A DNA stretch of 8,105 nt, from positions 1 to 8,105 of the forward strand of contig PIVW01000262.1 of the NCBI GenBank assembly GCA_003353825.1. Reading direction: 5' to 3'. Origin of the DNA: Chloroflexota bacterium. Its GTDB lineage: Bacteria > Chloroflexota > Anaerolineae > J102. A program made the position numbers and the translations under genes. Position 1 is the first letter of the stretch. Each line of letters begins with the position of its first letter. This document shows, piece by piece, positions 1 to 5,206 of this stretch. The notes beneath the pieces are model-generated. The model saw nothing but the letters and a program-made list of their open reading frames with translations. It ran no database searches and was not told the DNA's origin.

Positions 1-138
1 GATTAGTAGAATGACACCTACGAAACGACGCGTGCTGCGGTTTTTAGGCTGTGGCGGATCCGGGCTGTAAGAGTCGGCCGTATCAACCATTTGCAAAGCT
101 TCACCTGTCTCGGCCACAGGATGTTCTTCGGCGGTCAT
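1..138 (-). CDS. N-terminus of an unidentified anchored protein (partial)
   Basis: Only the first 46 codons are present; the gene runs off the left edge. It starts at an ATG at 136-138 whose first bases overlap the TGA stop of the DUF4230 gene upstream (ATGA overlap), so the two are almost certainly one operon and probably translationally coupled. Residues 1-40 are hydrophilic, with acidic residues first and then a Pro-rich stretch and a basic cluster (RSTRRF). Residues 41-46 (VGVILLI-like) look like the start of a membrane segment. This fits an N-terminal signal anchor with the N-terminus in the cytoplasm. By layout it resembles the preceding gene (short cytoplasmic tail, then an anchor), so it could be a second DUF4230-type protein or a partner, but nothing visible identifies the family. 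Confidence 0.7.
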   Translation of the reverse strand, partial: MTAEEHPVAETGEALQMVDTADSYSPDPPQPKNRSTRRFVGVILLI

Positions 139-923
139 AATTGTGTCTCAACGATGAATGTAATCTGAGTGAAACCAAGTGAGCGCAAGAATTTTTCGAG
201 ATACACCGTGCCTAGCTCTTCTGCCTTGTTTCTGATTGCGTTCTCTTCTGCCCATGCCAGTAATTCACGTTCAGCACGAAGTCTGGCCGTTCCCTCGAAT
301 TTTCTATCTGGGCTGACCAGGAAGCCTGTCTCTCGCATGTAGACCTGGGTAGAGCTATTGTCCACACGCGTTGCGAAAATCTCGGGTGGTGGCAAGACAA
401 TGCTGACACTGTCGCTCTTGATGGTAATGTCATGTGCTTCAATAGCTTCTAGATCGAATCCCGCAGTCACCTCACCATTGGCGATGAGCAATATCTTGTC
501 GGTGCCGAAGACCCTTTGCCACAGAGAATTTGGCTCCTTCTCCATATCCACAACAACCTGCATGACGAACTGCACAGTCTCCAGTCTTCCCAGACCCTTG
601 ATGTCCGTGATGATGACACGAGGGGTTGGTGTGGGGGTTGGGGTCGGACTGGGCGTAGAGGTTGGTGATGGTGTGTGTGTTGGAGTGGCGGAAGGGCCCG
701 GTGTCTCGGTCGGGACTGGCGTTACGGTGGGTGGCACGGTTGAGGTTGCTGTGCGCGTCTGCAAGGGCGTAGGCCACGGTTCGGTAGGAACAGCGGTCGG
801 CGCAGTTGCAATCTCTTGAGGGAGCACAACACCGAGCAACCCATCTAACACAAATAAGGTTGCAGCGATGATCAGAATGAGAATGGCTAATACCTGCCAG
901 GTAGGCCAGTTACGGTCAGACAT
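135..923 (-). CDS. DUF4230-family membrane-anchored protein
   Basis: A 262-residue protein in three parts. Residues 9-35 form one hydrophobic anchor. Residues 36-102 are a Thr/Pro/Ser linker ending in TP repeats. Residues 103-262 are a folded domain I recognise as DUF4230: the GEVTAGFDL motif (150-158), the following beta strand with VLPPPEIF (176-183), and a C-terminal helical part with conserved small and charged residues. DUF4230 proteins are single-pass surface or periplasmic proteins of unknown biochemical role. The domain is probably displayed outside the membrane on the flexible linker. The ATG at 921-923 is the longest possible start, because an in-frame TGA lies one codon upstream at 927-929. 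No good Shine-Dalgarno lies in front of it; the nearest purine-rich match is about 40 bases away. The stop overlaps the start of the next gene. The repetitive linker DNA (about 618-818) is G/T-rich on the plus strand and prone to slippage. Confidence 0.82.
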   Translation of the reverse strand: MSDRNWPTWQVLAILILIIAATLFVLDGLLGVVLPQEIATAPTAVPTEPWPTPLQTRTATSTVPPTVTPVPTETPGPSATPTHTPSPTSTPSPTPTPTPTPRVIITDIKGLGRLETVQFVMQVVVDMEKEPNSLWQRVFGTDKILLIANGEVTAGFDLEAIEAHDITIKSDSVSIVLPPPEIFATRVDNSSTQVYMRETGFLVSPDRKFEGTARLRAERELLAWAEENAIRNKAEELGTVYLEKFLRSLGFTQITFIVETQL

Positions 924-1092
924 TTTTCAGGAGTGGGAGAGGAGTGAGGATTAGCGACGGGCTCCTTTATCAATACGAGTTTATTTGAAGTTTGTTCCCT
1001 GGAGGTGAGTGTACCATACTTGACCACCTGTGTAGCAAATCCCAGGAGATACAGTGGAACTAATGTTCTTTGTATTGCAAAATGTATCATGG
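924..1092. other. Left part of a 408-base gene-free stretch
   Basis: There is no credible gene here on either strand. The stretch holds the 5' flank of the DUF4230 gene, where I could not find a convincing promoter, and an isolated purine-rich GGAGGTGA on the plus strand (1001-1008) with no reading frame worth calling. The rest of the gap (1093-1331) is taken up by the palindromic elements listed separately. Confidence 0.5.
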
Positions 1093-1215
1093 CTAGTACA
1101 TCTGGGCGTAAATCGCCACACAGTCTAAGTGCTCCAGGCGGGTCCGTGACCCGCCGAGTCACGGACTCGGCTAGAGCGGTTTATCTGTACACATACTTAC
1201 GCCGCACTGTACTAG
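1093..1215. repeat. MITE/REP-like element with imperfect terminal inverted repeats
   Basis: The bases at 1093-1111 and 1197-1215 are inverted copies of each other, matching at 15 of 19 positions (CTAGTACA, four or five variable bases, then GGCGTAA). They enclose the strong GC-rich palindromes at 1137-1170. The right end runs into a perfect 12-bp palindrome, TGTACTAGTACA (1208-1219). The element encodes nothing and lies between two genes. This is the architecture of a small non-autonomous repeat or a REP-type sequence. Copy number cannot be judged from one window, and I see no target-site duplication. Confidence 0.5.
1137..1170. repeat. Two overlapping GC-rich palindromes (alternative hairpins)
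   Basis: GGCGGGTC (1137-1144) pairs perfectly with GACCCGCC (1148-1155) around a 3-base loop. CCGAGTC (1154-1160) pairs perfectly with GACTCGG (1164-1170), also around 3 bases. The two hairpins share bases 1154-1155. Alternatively GTCCGTGAC (1142-1150) pairs with GTCACGGAC (1158-1166), giving a single longer stem of up to 12 pairs with one G-T. The sequence is thus doubly self-complementary. It could be a REP-like unit or a transcript-end structure for the minus-strand gene at 1332-2168, but it lacks a following T-run on either strand. Confidence 0.7.
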
Positions 1216-1241
1216 TACAAAGCGACATATGTAAAGAGATA

Positions 1242-1305
1242 GTTTGTAGTAAGCGCTTTAGCGCTTTTATGCACCTGTTACGGCGATGGATCGCCTACTA
1301 CAAAC
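1242..1305. repeat. Composite palindromic element with a three-way-junction fold
   Basis: The outer arms GTTTGTAGTA (1242-1251) and TACTACAAAC (1296-1305) are exact 10-bp reverse complements. Inside them sit two separate hairpins: AGCGC/GCGCT around 1252-1265, and GGCGAT/ATCGCC at 1282-1287 and 1290-1295. The bases between the hairpins (1266-1281) are unpaired. The predicted fold is a three-way junction as DNA cruciform or RNA. Just outside it, TACTTGCGCC (1314-1323) matches TACTTACGCC (1194-1203) of the neighbouring element at 9 of 10 bases, which suggests one repeat family. It lies only 27 bases past the stop of the minus-strand gene and would be in its 3' transcript. Confidence 0.65.
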
Positions 1306-1331
1306 CGCGTAGCTACTTGCGCCACGATGAA

Positions 1332-2168
1332 TTAGCCAGCTAATGCCAATCCTTTGAACGCTGCGACTTGTCCTTGAATCGCCCGTTCGGTCGGTAGCCG
1401 CTCGATACTGGAAGCACCATAGAAGCCGGCGATACCGGGCATTTTCGTTAAGGCAAGGGCAACATTCTCTGGTTCATCAAATGGGCCACCATGGCAAATC
1501 GTGATCAGATCAGGTCGGATCGACCAAGCGGTCTCTGCCATCTCCATAACCCCATCGACAGCCTGATCTAGGGTTAAGGCCTTGGCGGCGCCGATGCTGC
1601 CGGCAGTGGTCGTACCAACATGGCAAACCAACATGTCACAGCCCGCTTCTGCCATCGCCTTGGCTTCGTCGGCAGTAAAGGCATAGGGAGAGGTAAACAA
1701 CTTCATCTTCCGGGCAAGGGCGATCATCTCTACCTCTTTGTCATAGCCCATCCCCGTCGCTTCGATATTTACCCGAAAGCCTCCTTCGTATAGTCCAACT
1801 GTGGGGAAATTCTGCACACCCGAAAATCCCACATGTTTGAGCTCCCTCAAAAAGACTGGCATGAGGCGGAAGGGATCGGTGCCACAGACACCGGCCAGCA
1901 CGGGCGTATCCTTGACACCGGGCAGTACTTCAGACGCCATCTCCACGACGATGGCATTGGCATCACCGTAGGGCAAAAGCCCGGCCATGGACCCCCGCCC
2001 GGCCATGCGGAAGCGTCCTGAATTGTAGATAATAATGAGATCACAGCCGCCCCTCTCTGCGAACTTGGCCGAGATACCGGTGCCTGCGCCGCAGCCTACA
2101 ATGGGCTGGCCAGCGTCTCGCTGTGCTTGTAGACGTCTGAGAATCTCTTTACGTTTGATGCGTGCCAT
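1332..2168 (-). CDS. PEP_hydrolase-family TIM-barrel protein (Tm-1 C-domain-like)
   Basis: A full-length 278-residue protein of the family named phosphoenolpyruvate hydrolase or TIM-barrel signal transduction protein (PF09370). It also forms the C-terminal domain of plant and fungal Tm-1-like proteins. Recognisable blocks are GAGTGISAKFAE (27-38), YNSGRFRMAGRGS (48-60) leading to LLPYGDAN (64-71), GVCGTDP (93-99), GVQNFPTVGL (117-126), CHVGTTTAGSIG (182-193), CHGGP (225-229) and GFYGASSIERLP (248-259). The fold is that of the PEP mutase/isocitrate lyase superfamily. The true substrate is not established, and the family name should not be read as a proven activity. The ATG at 2166-2168 has an AGGAGT ribosome site about eight bases upstream. 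In other genomes this gene normally follows a UPF0261 gene; here only the tail of that gene survives 250 bases upstream. It is probably cytoplasmic. Confidence 0.88.
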   Translation of the reverse strand: MARIKRKEILRRLQAQRDAGQPIVGCGAGTGISAKFAERGGCDLIIIYNSGRFRMAGRGSMAGLLPYGDANAIVVEMASEVLPGVKDTPVLAGVCGTDPFRLMPVFLRELKHVGFSGVQNFPTVGLYEGGFRVNIEATGMGYDKEVEMIALARKMKLFTSPYAFTADEAKAMAEAGCDMLVCHVGTTTAGSIGAAKALTLDQAVDGVMEMAETAWSIRPDLITICHGGPFDEPENVALALTKMPGIAGFYGASSIERLPTERAIQGQVAAFKGLALAG

Positions 2169-2243
2169 GACAATGACTCCTGGATTGGAATTTTGAGCGT
2201 GGTTCAGAATCAGCGTCCCACGTACTTACAAAGTGATGTTCTG

Positions 2244-2326
2244 AGGATCAAAAGATATAAGATCAAAGCTTGAAGAGTGGGGATGATCGGCAGAGGAATC
2301 CTTGATCTTTAGTCATTGATCTTTGG
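2244..2326 (-). promoter_or_regulatory. Inverted pair of GATCAA-type direct repeats upstream of the PEP_hydrolase gene
   Basis: The left arm carries GATCAAAAG (2246-2254) and GATCAAAG (2261-2268). The right arm carries the complement twice: TTGATCTTTAG (2302-2312) and TTGATCTTTGG (2316-2326). Spacing within each arm is 14-15 bases. The two arms are imperfect inverted copies about 25 bases long, separated by roughly 32 bases. They lie 75-160 bases upstream of the minus-strand start codon at 2168. This could be a multi-site operator or a leader hairpin. No convincing -35/-10 pair stood out nearby. Confidence 0.4.
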
Positions 2327-2361
2327 TTCTGTTCGCAATCGCAAACTTGGGTTAGCTAAGA

Positions 2362-2398
2362 TGCAAACTCGGCAGAATGAACCATGCCGATTTTTGCA
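2362..2398. terminator. Hairpin just past the UPF0261 remnant
   Basis: TGCAAA (2362-2367) pairs with TTTGCA (2393-2398), and inside it TCGGCA (2369-2374) pairs with TGCCGA (2385-2390) around a 10-base loop. Five T's (2391-2395) follow the inner stem on the plus strand. It sits 22 bases past the stop of the minus-strand remnant. On the minus strand there is no U-run after the stem, so it looks like a terminator only for plus-strand transcription, where no gene precedes it. It may instead be a relic or a processing structure. Confidence 0.35.
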
Positions 2399-2419
2399 GT
2401 GTCATTCCGTAATACGTAG

Positions 2420-2698
2420 TTAAGCTAGTATTTCAATAAGTAGGTCAGCGCAGAAATCGGCGAACTCGGGGTCATTGATATTGTGGTCGAGTTCGTGAAG
2501 CGGGATGGCCTGATTCAGGTGGGCCTTGATCGCAGCGAAACAGGCCTGGTCAGCTTCCGGATCCCAGAATTCGGCCCCTGGTTGGTCTAACATAGAGACA
2601 CCCTTTAGCGGAAGAACGATTTTCACAGGCCCCAATGAGGCGTTTGCGGCAGCAGCCAACATCTTACCTATGCACATGCTTTCCTCAACAGGCGACCG
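2420..2698 (-). pseudogene. C-terminal remnant of a UPF0261 (Tm-1-like ATP-binding) gene
   Basis: The frame ends at TAA (2420-2422). From about 2698 downwards it reads like the tail of UPF0261 proteins: SPVEES then CIGKMLAAAANASLGPV, followed by LPLKGVSMLDQPG, FWDPEADQACF and HELDHNINDPEFADF near the C-terminus. Complete members have about 400 residues in two alpha/beta domains; here only about the last 90 remain. Resemblance starts before the first ATG (2675-2677). The frame stays open to a stop at 2741-2743 without an obvious start codon, so that ATG is an internal Met and not a real start. It is a 5'-truncated gene. Its normal partner, the PEP_hydrolase gene, is intact next door in the same orientation. 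Whether a short peptide is still made is unknown. Confidence 0.72.
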
Positions 2699-2706
2699 CC
2701 AAATAT

Positions 2707-2734
2707 AGGGCGCTGAAGATTCAGACCTCGCCCC
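2707..2734. other. Nested inverted repeat at the truncation junction
   Basis: GGGCG (2708-2712) pairs with CGCCC (2729-2733), and inside it CTGAA (2713-2717) pairs with TTCAG (2720-2724), leaving four bases unpaired on one side. It lies exactly between the end of UPF0261 homology and the promoter of the plus-strand dehydrogenase. It may be a weak transcriptional boundary or a trace of the rearrangement. Confidence 0.3.
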
Positions 2735-2744
2735 TTTATCCTAA

Positions 2745-2773
2745 TTGTAACTCCGAATCCGCTCTGTTAAAAT
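2745..2773 (+). promoter_or_regulatory. Probable sigma-70-type promoter for the polyol dehydrogenase
   Basis: A -35 element TTGTAA (2745-2750), a 17-base spacer and a -10 element TAAAAT (2768-2773) give the optimal spacing with three mismatches to consensus in total. Transcription would start near 2780, leaving a leader of about 55 bases before the ATG at 2836. TTGTAT (2778-2783), immediately after the -10, repeats half of the candidate operator found at the regulator gene. Confidence 0.6.
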
Positions 2774-2835
2774 CTACTTGTATGGCGTCAGATACGTAAT
2801 TTATCTTGCCACCCTTCTATCGACGGAGATACTGC

Positions 2836-4149
2836 ATGGCCCTTGATGGCGACAAGATTTACGTTGGTTTCGGTTTTGGAGCGATTCAGACCGGGCTTTT
2901 CTTATATGAAGCTTTGAATTCAGATAATTTTGGGCGGTTAGTCGTAGCAGAGATCTTACCTGATGTTGTGGATTTGGTACGCACTGCCGGTGGACATTTT
3001 ACCGTTAATATCGCACATGCCGATCGGATCGAAGGCGTGGATATCGGTGCGGTCGAGATAGAGAACCCTGCCATCAACAAAGATCGTGAACGACTCATTG
3101 CCTCGATCGCAGCAGCACATGAGATCGGCACGGCCATTCCCAGCGTCGATTATTACGAGTCTGCTGGCCCTGGCAGCCTTCATGCGGTTCTGGCGGAGGG
3201 GCTGAGGCAGAAAATTCGACTGAATGGTCCGCCTGCCGTCGTTTATGCTGCAGAGAACAATAACTATGCCGCCGAGATCCTCGAAACCAAAGTGTTTTCT
3301 GCCATTCCTGCTGACGAACTATCTCAGATCAAGGAGCGTGTCAGGTTCTTGAACACGGTCATCGGCAAAATGAGCGGGATCGTCACCGATCGAGCTGAGA
3401 TAGAGTCGCAGGGTCTTGCCATCACAACGCCGCAGGCCGATCGCGCCTATTTGGTAGAAGCGTTTAACCGTATCCTGATTTCAGCGATCGATTTTGGCGA
3501 CCAGCGTACATTCCAACGCGGTATCGAAGTCTTCGCAGAGAAAAAGAACCTGATGCCCTTCGAGGAAGCGAAGTTATACGGCCATAACGCAACGCATGCC
3601 CTGGCCGCTTATCTTGGTGCGATGGTAGGCGTCGAGCACATCTCTGAACTTCGGTCGGTGCCAGGAATGATTCCATTCATGACAGATGCCTTTGTTGGCG
3701 AATCAGGGGCAGCCTTGATACAAAAGCATGGGGATGTGGATGCCTTGTTTACAGTTCAGGGATATCGGCACTACGCCGAAGACTTATTAGAGCGCATGAC
3801 CAACCCCTTTCTGCGCGATACCATTGAACGTGTAGGCCGGGACCCACGTCGGAAATTGGGCTGGCAGGATAGACTCATCGGCACGATGCGGGTGATCATG
3901 TCACAAGGTATCTCGCCCGAGCGCTATGCCTTCGGCGCTGCTGCCGCCCTGGCTTCACTCGAACCAGCCGTACTAGACCCGAACATCAATCTCACCCCTA
4001 TTCTCGATTCGAGCTGGCAAGCTGTTCCCACAGATCCATTAGAACGAGAGCAAGTCGAATGCCTGCTAGAGCAGTCCGTAGAACGACTACAGACATGGTA
4101 TGCGTCAGGCCTACCTGATATCAGCCTGTTTTGGGCGGAAACATCTTGA
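2836..4149 (+). CDS. Mannitol-dehydrogenase-family polyol oxidoreductase
   Basis: A 437-residue NAD(P)-dependent polyol dehydrogenase related to mannitol-1-phosphate 5-dehydrogenase. The N-terminal Rossmann domain starts with GFGFGAIQTG (11-20). Glu39 in VVAEI stands where MtlD has the NAD-binding Asp, which suggests NAD preference. AAENN (138-142) matches the family's CEN motif. The catalytic signature KLYGHNATH gives Lys246, Asn251 and His254, with the K-x4-N-x2-H spacing of the family. GESGAALI (288-295) and the long NPFLRDTIERVGRDP...DRLIG block (323-349) are typical of the C-terminal domain. The frame is open from a TTG at 2806, but the ATG at 2836 has GGAG seven bases upstream and is the better start. 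The substrate cannot be read from sequence: it may be a free polyol imported by the neighbouring ABC system or its phosphate. The protein is longer than MtlD (about 380) and shorter than mannitol 2-dehydrogenases, so it may be a separate subfamily. Confidence 0.83.
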   Translation: MALDGDKIYVGFGFGAIQTGLFLYEALNSDNFGRLVVAEILPDVVDLVRTAGGHFTVNIAHADRIEGVDIGAVEIENPAINKDRERLIASIAAAHEIGTAIPSVDYYESAGPGSLHAVLAEGLRQKIRLNGPPAVVYAAENNNYAAEILETKVFSAIPADELSQIKERVRFLNTVIGKMSGIVTDRAEIESQGLAITTPQADRAYLVEAFNRILISAIDFGDQRTFQRGIEVFAEKKNLMPFEEAKLYGHNATHALAAYLGAMVGVEHISELRSVPGMIPFMTDAFVGESGAALIQKHGDVDALFTVQGYRHYAEDLLERMTNPFLRDTIERVGRDPRRKLGWQDRLIGTMRVIMSQGISPERYAFGAAAALASLEPAVLDPNINLTPILDSSWQAVPTDPLEREQVECLLEQSVERLQTWYASGLPDISLFWAETS

Positions 4150-4187
4150 ACGATTTGTCAGAAAAGGTAAAGGCGCTTACAGTGGGT

Positions 4188-4215
4188 TTGACAAGGGCGC
4201 AGTTGTGGGTATAAT
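4188..4215 (+). promoter_or_regulatory. Consensus sigma-70-type promoter for the GntR regulator
   Basis: TTGACA (4188-4193) and TATAAT (4210-4215) are both perfect consensus hexamers, with a 16-base spacer. The predicted start is near 4222, giving a leader of about 70 bases before the regulator. A promoter this strong in front of a repressor gene implies that it is held down by a bound protein, most simply the regulator itself. Confidence 0.8.
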
Positions 4216-4233
4216 GCTGGCCATACTAGCTGC

Positions 4234-4246
4234 ATACAGGTTGTAT
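4234..4246. promoter_or_regulatory. Candidate GntR operator (ATACA-GGT-TGTAT)
   Basis: A perfect 5-bp inverted repeat with a 3-base centre lies about 12-24 bases downstream of the predicted start of the consensus promoter. That is a good place for a repressor to block transcription. FCD-type GntR regulators commonly bind short A/T-rich palindromes in which GT and AC flank the centre, as here. The regulator it lies upstream of is the obvious candidate protein. The assignment rests on position and symmetry only. Confidence 0.45.
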
Positions 4247-4292
4247 ATTCCCCCACCAGCACCGACGCACTCAACGTGGAGAGAATTGGTCA

Positions 4293-4994
4293 TTGGCAGA
4301 TCAGGCTGCAGCACAGCAATCGAGTCATAGCGATCTCGCAAGCTCGAATCCTTCTCTGTTGCTAAAGGATATCGCATACGAGCGTATCAAAGAAGCGATA
4401 CGATTAGCCGAACTTCAACCCGGCCAGCCGTTGTCAGAGACTCGTTTGTCCAAGCAGTTGGGGATCAGCCGAACACCGGTAAGAGAAGCCTTACAGGTAT
4501 TGGCGCAGGAGGGATTGGTTCAGGTGATTCCGGGGCGAGCTGTCACAGTTGCGGCGCCTTCGCTAAGGGAAGTGATGGATGCCATCCATATCCGTTCGGT
4601 TCTGGAGCCGGAGTTGGTGCGTCTGGCTACGAAAGCTATCACGGAGGACCAGTTAGCGATTTTGTGGACGGCTTTGGGGGATTTGGAGAGCGCCGTTAGC
4701 AAAGATGATCGCTTGGCCTGGTCGAACGCCGACAACACGTTTCACGAGACGATTAGTGAAGCCTGTCCCAACCAACTGTTGGGCGAGTTGTCACTTCAAA
4801 TCAGAAATCGCATAGCACATCTGTCCATCGACATTGGTAACGACGTTGAAAGACTGCAACAATGTACCTACGAACATCGCATCATCGTCGAACGTATGGC
4901 CGTTGGAGATGCCAAGGGCACCGAAGAGGCCACGCGTGACCATATCAATATGCTCAGGGAGAGTATTCTACGGCGATATAGCCATAACTACTGA
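4293..4994 (+). CDS. GntR-family transcriptional regulator, FadR/FCD subfamily
   Basis: A 233-residue regulator. Residues 21-88 form the winged helix-turn-helix, with LSKQLGISRTPVREAL (52-67) as the helix-turn-helix core and EGLVQVIPGRAVTV (73-86) as the wing. Residues 92-228 form the all-helical FCD ligand domain. The four expected metal ligands are all present: Asp147 and His151 in DNTFH, His195 in YEHRI and His217 in RDHIN. A metal-dependent effector site is therefore likely, typically for a carboxylate or sugar-derived ligand. The start is TTG at 4293, with GGAG (4278-4281) eleven bases upstream. There is no in-frame ATG before residue 95, and an in-frame stop lies at 4227-4229. It has its own promoter and sits between the dehydrogenase and the transporter genes, so it probably controls both and itself. 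Confidence 0.92.
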   Translation: MADQAAAQQSSHSDLASSNPSLLLKDIAYERIKEAIRLAELQPGQPLSETRLSKQLGISRTPVREALQVLAQEGLVQVIPGRAVTVAAPSLREVMDAIHIRSVLEPELVRLATKAITEDQLAILWTALGDLESAVSKDDRLAWSNADNTFHETISEACPNQLLGELSLQIRNRIAHLSIDIGNDVERLQQCTYEHRIIVERMAVGDAKGTEEATRDHINMLRESILRRYSHNY

Positions 4995-5008
4995 TCATCC
5001 AATTTGCT

Positions 5009-5056
5009 ATTCAGGCGAAGGCCAGATTCAGTATTTCGGTCATTATCGCCTTGAAT
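5009..5056. other. Inverted repeat after the regulator gene
   Basis: ATTCAGGCGA (5009-5018) pairs with TCGCCTTGAAT (5046-5056) with a single bulged T and a 27-base loop. It starts 15 bases after the stop of the GntR gene. There is no T-run after it, so it is a poor intrinsic terminator. It could be an operator for the transporter operon or a transcript-end structure. Confidence 0.35.
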
Positions 5057-5081
5057 TCCTATACACGTCCCCTAGCCAATC

Positions 5082-5102
5082 GACGGTCGATGATCGACCG
5101 TT
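5082..5102. other. Compact hairpin/palindrome in the transporter leader
   Basis: ACGGTCGA (5083-5090) and TCGACCGT (5094-5101) are exact reverse complements around TGA, giving an 8-bp stem with a possible extra G-T pair. It lies 105-125 bases upstream of the substrate-binding protein and ten bases before a perfect Shine-Dalgarno. No T-run follows, so an operator or an RNA leader structure is more likely than a terminator. It does not resemble the ATACA/TGTAT operator candidate. Confidence 0.5.
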
Positions 5103-5111
5103 ACTAACACC

Positions 5112-5122
5112 AAAGGAGGTGA
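5112..5122 (+). promoter_or_regulatory. Perfect Shine-Dalgarno with no evident start codon
   Basis: AAAGGAGGTGA matches the 16S rRNA 3' end over ten bases, far better than most ribosome sites in this window. No ATG, GTG or TTG lies 4-12 bases downstream; the only GTG overlaps it. The real ribosome site of the following gene is a separate AAGGAGGAG at 5190-5198. Between them is a pyrimidine-rich tract (5161-5189). It could be a ribosome standby site, a relic of a lost leader gene or a regulatory element. Confidence 0.5.
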
Positions 5123-5206
5123 ACGCACGGCTAAATACACAAGAAGTACCTCGATTCAACGTTTTTCAATTTCTTTTCTTACTCTTTTTAAGGAGGAGTC
5201 TCAAAC

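Noticed and set aside
358..819. Open frame of 153 codons on the plus strand opposite the DUF4230 gene
   Set aside because: It is Gly/Val-rich only because it reads the complement of the Thr/Pro linker codons. The opposite strand encodes a recognisable domain with an anchor.
887..1162. Open frame of 91 codons on the minus strand
   Set aside because: It overlaps the start of the DUF4230 gene in another frame and begins inside the GC palindromes; there is no ribosome site and no recognisable protein.
1242..1323. A tRNA gene, suggested by the cloverleaf-like fold
   Set aside because: There is no acceptor stem with a discriminator and CCA-type geometry, no T-loop GTTCRA and no anticodon arm; the two inner hairpins have 2-4 base loops.
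1083..1323. A CRISPR array
   Set aside because: The repeated modules are inverted and of different lengths, with no regular direct repeats and spacers.
1005..1343. Open frame of 112 codons on the plus strand
   Set aside because: It runs through the palindromic elements and into the end of the PEP_hydrolase gene. It has no family resemblance, and its composition is that of non-coding DNA.
2806..2835. Upstream TTG start for the polyol dehydrogenase
   Set aside because: The ten extra residues resemble no relatives, and the GGAG at 2825-2828 is correctly placed for the ATG at 2836.
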